Assembly (NCBI GenBank): GCA_025353235.1
Contig: JANXQZ010000467.1
Span: 1 to 9,373 of the forward strand
Source of the DNA: Bryobacterales bacterium
Lineage (GTDB): Bacteria; Acidobacteriota; Terriglobia; Bryobacterales; Bryobacteraceae
Length of the DNA: 9,373 bases
Reading direction: 5' to 3'
The notes under the pieces: model-generated
Told to the model about the DNA's origin: nothing
Database searches by the model: none
The model's input: only the letters and a program-made list of their open reading frames with translations
Translations under genes and position numbers: made by a program
Shown here: piece after piece, positions 1-6,188 of the stretch
How the letters are laid out: the number at the start of each line of letters is the position of its first letter
Numbering within the stretch: the stretch's first letter is position 1

Positions 1-45
1 AGACCGGACATATCACATACTAGCGACATTCTTTGTGAAAAACAT

Positions 46-74
46 TTGACAACTTAGGAAAGGCGATTTATGCT
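46..74 (+). promoter_or_regulatory. Strong sigma-70-type promoter for the small RNA/peptide unit
   Basis: A perfect -35 hexamer TTGACA lies at 46-51. After exactly 17 bases comes TATGCT at 69-74, which matches four of six bases of the -10 consensus. Initiation would be expected near base 80-82, just before the 16S-complementary element. This is the best promoter visible in the window. It is inferred from sequence only; the perfect -35, ideal spacing and matching downstream terminator make it convincing. Confidence 0.65.
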
Positions 75-89
75 TGGGTTATCACTGAA

Positions 90-105
90 AAAGGAGGTGG
101 TCCAG
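90..105 (+). promoter_or_regulatory. Extended Shine-Dalgarno / 16S 3'-end complementary element
   Basis: The bases AAAGGAGGTGGTCCAG can pair without interruption with the 3' end of bacterial 16S rRNA (CTGGATCACCTCCTTT), with one G-U wobble at base 100. A normal ribosome binding site pairs over four to seven bases. The core GGAGG (93-97) is 14 bases before the ATG at 112, longer than usual, whereas the end of the whole element is only 6 bases away. It could drive very strong initiation at 112 or bind ribosomes for another purpose. Confidence 0.6.
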
Positions 106-111
106 TCTAAG

Positions 112-168
112 ATGAGTATTGGTTGTAGTGACTGCAATAAAACCACGCGGGAGGTGGCCGACTGTTAA
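112..168 (+). CDS. Small Cys-containing peptide, 18 aa (candidate leader peptide)
   Basis: Reading from the ATG at 112 gives MSIGCSDCNKTTREVADC, then TAA. The product is hydrophilic, with a CxxC pair (Cys5, Cys8) and a third Cys as the last residue; it has no signal peptide or membrane segment. The case for translation is its position: predicted transcript start near 81, the 16S-complementary element at 90-105, and a hairpin over the stop codon (156-175). The frame stays open upstream to an ATG at 70, but that codon lies inside the -10 box and would not be transcribed. The three cysteines next to a metal exporter suggest metal or thiol sensing, which is inference. It could also be a chance frame in a non-coding RNA. 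No family recognised. Confidence 0.4.
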   Translation: MSIGCSDCNKTTREVADC

Positions 169-281
169 GTCGACCGCTTTAACGTTCAAGGTTTCGTCTC
201 AGTGGCGAACCGCCGCTCCTGTGGAACGGCCACTTCACGCGATGACGCAACGAAGCCTCGGGAAACTTCCTGGGCTACCTG

Positions 282-314
282 CCCCCTGCATAATTCAGTT
301 ATGCAGGGGGTTTT
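282..314 (+). terminator. Perfect intrinsic terminator
   Basis: CCCCCTGCATAA (282-293) is exactly complementary to TTATGCAGGGGG (299-310). This gives a 12-bp stem with a 5-base TTCAG loop, followed by TTTT and then ACTTTG. The GC-rich base and immediate T run are typical of rho-independent termination, although the T run is short. It ends the small transcription unit and lies about 50 bases before the probable CDF start, so it could be constitutive or a regulated attenuator. Confidence 0.75.
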
Positions 315-365
315 ACTTTGTTGGCTCAATGGCCTGCGAAGCTCTACACTAGTAGTGGAATATCT

Positions 366-1280
366 GTGCATCAACATCATCATCACGGCACCGGCAAGGC
401 TCTGAAGTGGTCCGCCGCTGCAACGCTCGCCTTTGTGGCCTTCGAGGTCTACGCCGGGATTCGCTCGAGCAGCTTATCGCTCCTCTCCGACTCCGGCCAC
501 AACTTTACCGACGCGCTTGCCCTGATACTGGCCGCCTTCGGCTACTATCTGCAATTTAAGCCTGCCGACGATGTGAAAACTTTCGGCTATCACCGGGCCG
601 GCGTCCTGGCCGCGTTTGTAAACGCTTTGACGCTCGTCGTAATTGCCCTGTACATATTCTGGGAAGCGGCCCACAGGCTGCTCCATCCGGTAGCGGTTGA
701 ATCCGGAATCATGCTGGTGGTTGCGGCTATGGCGCTGGTTTTGAACGGCGTAATCATGCTAATTTTGAATCGCGACAAGGACGATCTGAACGTCCGCGCC
801 GCCTTCATTCATATGCTGGGAGACGCCGTTAGCTCGGTAGCTATTATCGGGGGCGCGTTGCTGATTCGCTGGACCGGGTGGCAGCAGATCGATCCAATTC
901 TTTCGATTTTGATTGGCGTCATGATCATCTGGACGGCTTGGGACATCATCAAGGAGTCGCTCAACGTATTGCTCGAGGGCCTGCCTCGCGGGCTCAAGCT
1001 GGGCTCCGTGATCGACTCGATGCAAAGCATTGAAGGGGTTCTCGATGTCCACGATTTGCACATCTGGAGTTTGGGTTCCAGCGCCCACGCATTGAGCTGC
1101 CACGTGCTGATCGACGATATGCCGCCGTCGGCAAGCGAGTCGATTTTAAAGCGCGTTAAGGACGTTCTCTGCCAGTTTCATATCCACCATTCGACCATTC
1201 AGTTCGAGCACGCCAAGTGCGCTCTGTCCGACATGCCTTGCAATATTCCGATCCATCAGCAGGGCGGACATAAGCACTAA
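366..1280 (+). CDS. Cation diffusion facilitator (CDF) metal exporter, CzcD/ZitB-like
   Basis: Inner-membrane antiporter expected to export divalent metal (Zn, Cd, possibly Co/Ni) in exchange for protons. The 304-residue product has about six membrane segments between residues 15 and 195. Two HxxxD sites lie in the second and fifth segments (His45/Asp49 and His149/Asp153), the HD-HD arrangement typical of Zn/Cd-type CDFs. A cytoplasmic C-terminal domain from about residue 205 carries the [10 protein letters not shown] motif. Both ends are His-rich (HQHHHH after the start, HQQGGHKH at the end), plausible metal-binding tails. I chose GTG at 366 because the protein then begins directly with the His run as relatives do. 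TTG at 318 in the same frame is possible (320 aa) but abuts the terminator's T run. A weak promoter (TTGGCT at 321-326, TACACT at 345-350, 18-bp spacer) would leave a very short leader. larB follows after 5 bases. Family certain, start and metal uncertain. Confidence 0.9.
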   Translation: MHQHHHHGTGKALKWSAAATLAFVAFEVYAGIRSSSLSLLSDSGHNFTDALALILAAFGYYLQFKPADDVKTFGYHRAGVLAAFVNALTLVVIALYIFWEAAHRLLHPVAVESGIMLVVAAMALVLNGVIMLILNRDKDDLNVRAAFIHMLGDAVSSVAIIGGALLIRWTGWQQIDPILSILIGVMIIWTAWDIIKESLNVLLEGLPRGLKLGSVIDSMQSIEGVLDVHDLHIWSLGSSAHALSCHVLIDDMPPSASESILKRVKDVLCQFHIHHSTIQFEHAKCALSDMPCNIPIHQQGGHKH

Positions 1281-1285
1281 TCAAA

Positions 1286-2032
1286 ATGGATCAAGATCAG
1301 CTGAGAAGTTTGTTCGAAGAAGTTCGAACTGGCGCGATGCCGATTGACGCCGCTATGGAACGCATGCGGCATCTCCCTTTCGAGGACTTAGGCTATGCCA
1401 AGCTCGATCACCATCGGGCGCTGCGCCACGGCATGACCGAGGTTATCTTCGGCAAGGGCAAGTCTCCCGAGCAGGTTGTCGGCATTGCCCTAAAGCTGCT
1501 GGAGCAATCGAAGAATTTGCTGATCACCCGGGCCACGCGCGAGAGCGCGGATGCGGTGAAGGCCGTGCTGCCGGACTGCGAATATTTCCCGCTATCGGGG
1601 GCTATTCGCATCTGGGGCGATCGGGTGATGCGCGGCAAGGGCAAACTAGCGGTGGTTTGCGCCGGCACGAGCGATATTCCGGTGGCGGAAGAAGCTCAGA
1701 TTACGGCCGAGGTGATGGGCAACGAAGTGGACGTGATCCACGATATCGGCGTGGCTGGAATCCATCGGCTGATGAGCAATCGCGAGCGGCTCATGGAAGC
1801 GCGCGTAATCGTGGTCTGCGCCGGGATGGAGGGAGCGCTTCCCAGCGTTATTGGCGGCCTCGTCTCGGTGCCGGTGATCGCGGTTCCTACCAGCGTCGGA
1901 TACGGCGCCAGCTTTCATGGACTGGCTGCATTGCTCGGCATGCTGAACAGTTGCTCTTCAAATGTTACTGTCGTCAACATCGACAACGGATTCGGCGCAG
2001 GCTACGTGGCGAGCCTGATTAACCGCCTGTAG
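1286..2032 (+). CDS. larB: LarB, pyridinium-3,5-biscarboxylic acid mononucleotide synthase
   Basis: First enzyme of nickel-pincer nucleotide synthesis. In characterised LarB, nicotinic acid adenine dinucleotide is carboxylated at pyridinium C5 and AMP released; LarE then inserts sulfur and LarC nickel, giving the cofactor of lactate racemase and related LarA enzymes. The 248-aa cytosolic protein has the family's usual length, with an N-terminal LarB-specific region (about 1-120) and a PurE-like C-terminal domain (about 120-248). Motifs include [27 protein letters not shown] and [12 protein letters not shown]. Glu182 and Cys223 sit where I recall the catalytic Glu180 and covalent Cys221 of the Lactobacillus plantarum enzyme. 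Such proteins were formerly labelled PurE-related NCAIR mutase. The ATG is five bases after the CDF stop without a good Shine-Dalgarno, so translational coupling is likely. larC, larE and larA are not in the window. Confidence 0.93.
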   Translation: MDQDQLRSLFEEVRTGAMPIDAAMERMRHLPFEDLGYAKLDHHRALRHGMTEVIFGKGKSPEQVVGIALKLLEQSKNLLITRATRESADAVKAVLPDCEYFPLSGAIRIWGDRVMRGKGKLAVVCAGTSDIPVAEEAQITAEVMGNEVDVIHDIGVAGIHRLMSNRERLMEARVIVVCAGMEGALPSVIGGLVSVPVIAVPTSVGYGASFHGLAALLGMLNSCSSNVTVVNIDNGFGAGYVASLINRL

Positions 2033-2036
2033 GGTT

Positions 2037-2069
2037 GAGAGCGCCGACCCTTAAGGAGTCGGCGCTCTC
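2037..2069. terminator. Strong hairpin terminator between convergent genes
   Basis: GAGAGCGCCGAC (2037-2048) and GTCGGCGCTCTC (2058-2069) form a perfect 12-bp GC-rich stem around a 9-base CCTTAAGGA loop, itself able to close by two more pairs. It begins 4 bases after the larB stop and ends 6 bases before the end of the minus-strand gene. No T run follows immediately; TTTT occurs only at 2080-2083 on the plus strand. It probably ends the CDF-larB operon and may also protect or end the opposing transcript. Confidence 0.65.
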
Positions 2070-2075
2070 ATCCAA

Positions 2076-4985
2076 TCAGTTTTGCCGCCAGAATACTTGA
2101 GCGGTGGCCCCCCCCGTGTGTTCGTAATACTCTACTGTAATTAGGTGCGTGCCTTGGCTCAGCGACTGCGCCACGGTGTAGTAGTAGGGCGGTTGATCCC
2201 GCCATCTGTCCAGAACCAAATTTCCATCGACGTAGAGGCGCGTGCCATCCGAGGTGATCACGTTGAAGGTGTAGTTCCCTTGGCTGAACGTGAAGTTTCC
2301 TTGCCACCGGGCAGAGTAGTTGTAAGGCGTCATCGAATTGTCGGGAGTACCGGAGCCCCAGTCAAAGTTGATTTGGCTGTCGGTTCTGACAAGCACCGGA
2401 TTCCCCGAGAGGGTGGTGTTGTTGAAATAGCAGCCGGTGAACGCGTTGGTGGCCGGGGCTGGACAGGTTCCCGCAACTGGCGGAGCCGGAGTGCTCACGC
2501 GAACGCCGTTACTTGCCGCAGAGTAATTCCCGGCAGCGTCGTAAGCCTTAACGGCGTATGTATAGGTGGAGTTCTGGGTCACGGTTGTGTCCGAGTACGC
2601 GAGCGTAGCGGCTCCTACGAAGGCGAGCAGGTTTCCATTGCGCAGCACCTGATAACCGGCAACGCCCACATTATCGGTGCTGGCAGCCCAAACCAAGTCG
2701 ACTTCCGTTGCGCTCTTAGCCATCGCCGAAACGATGGACGGCACAGTAGGAGGCTGCGAGTCCGAAGCTGGGGTTACTGTCACCTTGACCAAGGACGTGA
2801 TAACGCCAGCACTGCTGGACGCGGTCAACGTGTAGGTGCTGGATTGCGTCGGAGACGCGATGATCGACGATTTGGTGGTTACGTCGCCCACGCCGTTATC
2901 GATGCTAACCGCAGTAGCACCGGAAACATACCACGAAAGCGTCACGGGCTGCCCGGCCGTTATGGCTTGGGGACTAGCAGTGAAAGATGAAATAACCGGG
3001 ACTTGTGCTCCCGGAGAATTGTTCTGCCACCAAACCTGAGCGGTGGCCCCGCCCGTGCGCTCATAGTATTCCACTACTACAAGATGGGTACCCTGGGTAA
3101 CATTCTGCGAGACGGTGTAGTAGAGCGGGGGCTCATCCCGCCATCTATCCAAGATCAAGTTCCCATCGATGTACAATCGCATCCCGTCGGAGATAATTGC
3201 AGTAAAGGTGTAATTCCCTTGCCCAAACGTGAAGTTGCCCTGCCAGCGTGCGGAAAAATTGTACGATGGCAAGGACGCGTCTGGCGAGCCCGCTCCCCAG
3301 TCGAAGTAGATTCGGCTATCCGTCCTGACGAACACTGGATTACCCGAGAGGGTCATGTTGTTGTTGTAATAACAGCCGGTAAAGGCATTCGTAGCGGGAG
3401 CGGGACAGGCTCCGGCGACGGGCAGTGGAGCCGGAGTAGTAACCTGCATGCTGTTGCTCGGGGTTGAGTAATTCCCGGCAGCGTCATAGGCTTTCAGAGT
3501 GTATCCGTAGGTGGAGTTCGCCCCGACCGAAGTGTCAACGTAACCGAGCGAGTATCCGGGCACGGAAGCGATCACAGAACCATTGCGAGTGATCTGATAT
3601 CCAGCCACCCCCACGTTATCCGTGCTCGCGGTCCAGACCAAGTCAACCTCCGCCGAGCTCTTGGCATTCGCGGAGACAAGGACCGGAACCGTCGGGGGCA
3701 AGGTGTCGCCAGCTGGAGTTACCGTTATTCGTACAGCTGCGGTGCTGGAGCCCGCACTGTTGGTAGCAGTCAGGTTATAAGTAGACGACTGCAGCGGGGC
3801 CACAGTGGCGGAATTGTAGTTCGTGACATTGCCCACGCCATTATCGACGCTGAGCGCGGTTGCCCCGGAAACAACCCAGGATAGCGTGACAGGCTGCCCG
3901 GCCGTGGTGTTCGAGAGGTTGGCGGCGAAGGAGGTAATGACAGGCTTACTCGGTCCCGGACCTGGCGTGGGGACGGGGTTTGGGCTGATTGTCCGATCCA
4001 CGGTGCCGCCGAAGTCCGTCGTCCAATACCAGCCGTAGGTAGAGCTTGCCGAGTAGGCGCGCCCTATGCCCATCACGGCGAAGTTCGGATTTGCCATATT
4101 AAGTCGATGAGCAAAGGTGCAATTGCCCGAGGGATCCGGATCGCAGGCATTCACCCACTGAGTAAACGCGGTCTGAGCATCCGACCACCCGCCAGAGATG
4201 TTTTCGCCCCATGGCGAGTACGGGTAGCCAAAGGCGTTAATCCGGGCTTGCGCGCTTCGACCTAGACTGTCGGTGTGGCCGGCATAATTCTTAGTCGCCA
4301 TGTCGTTGCACATCCACGCCGACGAGTTTTGAAGGGCGACCGAAACCTGCAATGGCCCGGCGCCATTCTGCGCGCGGTAGCTATTGATCAGAGTTAAAAA
4401 GGCCCACTCCTCGCTGTCGAGCGTAGGGGTAGGGGTCGGAGCAGGGGTTGGTATCGGAGTAACCGCGCCGCGAGCCGGCTCGTAAGTCCAATACGGAGAT
4501 CCGTAGGAGTACACGCAGGAAACTCCAGCAATAGTAGCGTCCCTTGCCAACATCGCATTCAGGTGCAAAGTGTCCTGCCACACGCTGTATACGATGTACG
4601 CCGGATCAGAGGTAAGATAGGCCAGATTTTCGCTTACGATATCGTAGCCCAAACCGGCAGCGGTCGTGTCGTAGCCCTCGTGGGGATTGAATCCCGGTGA
4701 GCCGACAACGTGCGTCGCCATATAGGCCGCGAATTGAGGTGCCCTGGTCTCGGCGTCTTTCATTCCAACTCGATCCATCGCAAGCGCCGCTAAGCCATTT
4801 TGCCCGCGGAAGGTGTTGACCTGAGTCAATAATCCGTTGATCATGCCGTCGTCGCACCACGTGACACCGCTCGGAAGGGTGACTTGGTGGACGATCGTCT
4901 GAGCGCTACTTTTGACAGGCAATGACAAGCCCAGGCATAGCAGTGCGAAAATACAGAGAGGACGGCGGAAAAATTGTCGATTCAT
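2076..4985 (-). CDS. Secreted multidomain protein: two CAP domains plus duplicated Ig-like/FN3/PA14 module
   Basis: Large exported protein of 969 aa from the ATG at 4985. Residues 1-29 form a signal peptide (basic start, hydrophobic core, cleavage near KSSA-Q). An upstream GTG at 5003 would add six residues and fit a signal peptide less well; neither start has a clear Shine-Dalgarno. Domain order: CAP 1 (about 45-160; His102, Glu119, His141); Pro-Thr linker (176-188); CAP 2 (about 190-325; AGHTD His237, GEN Glu261, His293); then two copies of Ig-like + FN3 + PA14, at about 347-655 and 662-969. The PA14 units carry the SDG.RLY.DGN core and end in VEYYE.TGGATAQV. CAP (SCP/PR-1/YkwD-like) domains have been linked to lipid, glycan or protease-like roles; PA14 and FN3 usually bind carbohydrate or act as spacers. 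Several Cys pairs suggest disulfides. A wall- or polysaccharide-binding role is inference. A weak -10 (TAGAAT, 5082-5077 on the minus strand) lacks a good -35. Confidence 0.88.
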   Translation of the reverse strand: MNRQFFRRPLCIFALLCLGLSLPVKSSAQTIVHQVTLPSGVTWCDDGMINGLLTQVNTFRGQNGLAALAMDRVGMKDAETRAPQFAAYMATHVVGSPGFNPHEGYDTTAAGLGYDIVSENLAYLTSDPAYIVYSVWQDTLHLNAMLARDATIAGVSCVYSYGSPYWTYEPARGAVTPIPTPAPTPTPTLDSEEWAFLTLINSYRAQNGAGPLQVSVALQNSSAWMCNDMATKNYAGHTDSLGRSAQARINAFGYPYSPWGENISGGWSDAQTAFTQWVNACDPDPSGNCTFAHRLNMANPNFAVMGIGRAYSASSTYGWYWTTDFGGTVDRTISPNPVPTPGPGPSKPVITSFAANLSNTTAGQPVTLSWVVSGATALSVDNGVGNVTNYNSATVAPLQSSTYNLTATNSAGSSTAAVRITVTPAGDTLPPTVPVLVSANAKSSAEVDLVWTASTDNVGVAGYQITRNGSVIASVPGYSLGYVDTSVGANSTYGYTLKAYDAAGNYSTPSNSMQVTTPAPLPVAGACPAPATNAFTGCYYNNNMTLSGNPVFVRTDSRIYFDWGAGSPDASLPSYNFSARWQGNFTFGQGNYTFTAIISDGMRLYIDGNLILDRWRDEPPLYYTVSQNVTQGTHLVVVEYYERTGGATAQVWWQNNSPGAQVPVISSFTASPQAITAGQPVTLSWYVSGATAVSIDNGVGDVTTKSSIIASPTQSSTYTLTASSSAGVITSLVKVTVTPASDSQPPTVPSIVSAMAKSATEVDLVWAASTDNVGVAGYQVLRNGNLLAFVGAATLAYSDTTVTQNSTYTYAVKAYDAAGNYSAASNGVRVSTPAPPVAGTCPAPATNAFTGCYFNNTTLSGNPVLVRTDSQINFDWGSGTPDNSMTPYNYSARWQGNFTFSQGNYTFNVITSDGTRLYVDGNLVLDRWRDQPPYYYTVAQSLSQGTHLITVEYYEHTGGATAQVFWRQN
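2079..3002 (-). repeat. Intragenic duplicated module, copy 2 (Ig-like + FN3 + PA14)
   Basis: This is the C-terminal copy of the duplicated module, about residues 662-969 of the two-CAP secreted protein. Domain order and lengths match copy 1 (3021-3947). It ends the protein directly after the PA14 strand with WRQN and a stop, so no extra anchor, sortase or sorting signal follows. A run of eight C residues on the plus strand at 2108-2115 falls within its last codons and is interrupted by a G in copy 1. Confidence 0.85.
3021..3947 (-). repeat. Intragenic duplicated module, copy 1 (Ig-like + FN3 + PA14)
   Basis: This stretch encodes about residues 347-655 of the two-CAP secreted protein. It is collinear along its whole length with the next module downstream in the gene (2079-3002). 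Shared runs include AGQPVTLSW, SGATA, DNGVG, STDNVGVAGYQ, YDAAGNYS, CPAPATNAFTGCY, SARWQGNFTF and GGATAQV. The copies differ by about one residue in length and are similar in DNA as well, pointing to an internal tandem duplication of roughly 0.93 kb followed by divergence. Confidence 0.85.
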
Positions 4986-5139
4986 AGGCAGAAATTCACA
5001 CACAAACGCACGTAGTCCTTCTAGGGACAGACCAACTGATTTGGTTCGATCCAGATAGTAGCTTTTGCGAAGCTTTATTCTACCTTATCGTCCAGTCTGC
5101 GAGAAAAAATGATAGGCGTTTTCAAAATGATTTAAAACA
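4986..5139. other. Divergent intergenic region between the CAP protein gene and mutY
   Basis: The 154 bases separate two divergently read genes and should hold both promoters. The half nearer mutY is AT-rich (5101-5139). A small inverted repeat AGCTT-TTGCG-AAGCT (5060-5074) lies mid-region and could be an operator or chance. TAGAAT on the minus strand (5082-5077) resembles a -10 box but has no convincing -35. I see no clear plus-strand promoter and no strong ribosome binding site for either gene. Confidence 0.4.
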
Positions 5140-6168
5140 GTGAGGAATAGCCCGCAGGCCTTGACAAGAGGATTGAGTCCGTTCGGAATAGATGCCAGCG
5201 CGTTCCGGCAGGGACTGCTCCATTGGTACGGCCTTCACAAGCGCGACCTGCCGTGGCGGCGAACCACCGACCCGTATCGCATCTGGATTTCCGAAATCAT
5301 GTTGCAGCAGACGCGCGTAGCGGCGGTGCTGCCCTACTATGAGCGGTTTCTAACCCGCTTTCCTTCGGTAGAGTCCTTGGCCGATGCGCCGGAACAAGAA
5401 CTGCTGCATGCCTGGGCTGGCCTGGGCTATTATTCCAGGGCTCGCAATGCGCAAAAGGCCGCGCGCCGCATCGTAGAGCTTGGCCGCTTTCCTAGCGATC
5501 GCGAGGGGATTCGAGCGCTGCCCGGAATCGGCGAGTATACGTCCGCAGCCGTGGCAAGCATCGCTTTCCAAATCAAGGCCGCGGCGCTAGACGGGAATGT
5601 GCTCCGGGTCCTCAGCCGGGTCACTGCCGAGCCAGGGGATATCGGCTCGACGGATGTACGTGCAAGATTTCGGATTTTGGCCGATAAGCTGATTGACCCC
5701 GCCAGGCCGGGAGACTTCAACCAAGCCATGATGGAACTCGGAGCCACAATCTGTCTACCCTCGCAGCCTCAATGTCTGTTGTGTCCGGTGGAAGCCCAAT
5801 GCAAGGCGCTCCGGATCGGCAGACAGTCGGAGTTCCCCATCAAAGCGAAGAAGGTTTCGAATGGACAGGTGGAGCACCGGTTGCTGCTTATCGAAAAGGG
5901 CGGTTCGCTGCTTCTATGGCAGCGTCCCCCAGACAGTCGGCGCATGGCGGGTTTTTGGGAACTGCCCCAAGCGGACCAGCTTCCGGGCGCATGCGTGTGC
6001 CGGGTGGTGGGAGAATTCCGGCATACGATCGTCAACACCACGTACCGTTTCGAAGTTGCAGAAGCGTCCATCGAGATAGCTGATAGTGGGTTCTCTTGGG
6101 TGGCTCGCGAAAAAATAAATGAAGTTCCATTAAGCACCACAGCTAAAAAAGCTTTGGCGTGTTTATAA
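5140..6168 (+). CDS. mutY: A/G-specific adenine DNA glycosylase MutY
   Basis: Base-excision repair enzyme that removes adenine mispaired with 8-oxoguanine. The 342-aa product is normal for bacterial MutY. The N-terminal catalytic domain has RDLPWR (35-40), catalytic Glu52 within SEIMLQQT, the helix-hairpin-helix LPGIGEYTSAAVA (127-139) and catalytic Asp151 in LDGN. The [4Fe-4S] ligands Cys205, Cys212, Cys215 and Cys221 have the exact C-x6-C-x2-C-x5-C spacing. A NUDIX-like C-terminal domain (about 243-340) normally reads the 8-oxoguanine; here the usual F-S-H triad after FRHT reads I297-V298-N299. The GTG start at 5140 is the furthest upstream and has no clear Shine-Dalgarno; TTG at 5161 or 5173 would still keep the whole catalytic domain. 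The secreted-protein gene follows after 20 bases, so co-transcription is likely although functions look unrelated. Confidence 0.95.
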   Translation: MRNSPQALTRGLSPFGIDASAFRQGLLHWYGLHKRDLPWRRTTDPYRIWISEIMLQQTRVAAVLPYYERFLTRFPSVESLADAPEQELLHAWAGLGYYSRARNAQKAARRIVELGRFPSDREGIRALPGIGEYTSAAVASIAFQIKAAALDGNVLRVLSRVTAEPGDIGSTDVRARFRILADKLIDPARPGDFNQAMMELGATICLPSQPQCLLCPVEAQCKALRIGRQSEFPIKAKKVSNGQVEHRLLLIEKGGSLLLWQRPPDSRRMAGFWELPQADQLPGACVCRVVGEFRHTIVNTTYRFEVAEASIEIADSGFSWVAREKINEVPLSTTAKKALACL

Positions 6169-6188
6169 AATTAAGGGTGATCTTTTAA

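Larger units (their letters stand above)
81..314 (+). ncRNA. Candidate ~235-nt structured small RNA / leader transcript
   Basis: The segment is bounded by a near-consensus promoter (46-74) and a perfect intrinsic terminator (282-314), so it should give a discrete transcript of about 235 nt. It contains a 16-base 16S-complementary element (90-105) and an 18-codon frame (112-168). Hairpins seen by eye are: CGACT/AGTCG at 159-163/168-172 with a GTTA loop over the small frame's stop; GTGGC/GCCAC at 202-206/229-233 enclosing an inner CCGC/GTGG stem at 210-213/221-224; and AGCCT/GGGCT at 254-258/272-276 enclosing GGGA/TTCC. I do not recognise an Rfam family. It may be an independent small RNA or a leader of the CDF exporter starting about 50 bases after the terminator. 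Function is unknown. Confidence 0.5.

Noticed and set aside
90..105. Remnant of a 16S rRNA gene on the opposite strand
   Set aside because: Complementarity stops after 16 bases; the next bases do not continue into the conserved 16S sequence that precedes the anti-Shine-Dalgarno.
70..168. A 32-codon frame starting at ATG 70, in frame with the 18-codon peptide
   Set aside because: The ATG lies within the predicted -10 box, upstream of the expected transcript start, so only the ATG at 112 would be translated.
81..314. NiCo (czcD), yybP-ykoY manganese or another known metal riboswitch before the CDF gene
   Set aside because: The conserved purine-rich junction and loop sequences I know for these classes are not visible; the stems here have a different layout.
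119..405. Overlapping frames at 119-352 and 202-405
   Set aside because: They run through the terminator hairpin and into the CDF gene in other frames, with no ribosome site and no recognisable protein character.
759..1103. 114-codon minus-strand frame within the CDF gene
   Set aside because: Antisense to a well-conserved membrane protein, without a start signal or recognisable motif.
2145..2990. 281-codon frame on the plus strand opposite the secreted CAP protein
   Set aside because: Shadow of the minus-strand coding sequence; the minus-strand product has a signal peptide and clear domains, this one has none.
5161..5189. TTGACA at 5161 as a promoter -35 box
   Set aside because: It lies inside the mutY coding sequence, and the matching -10 position (CGGAAT) agrees with consensus at only three of six bases.
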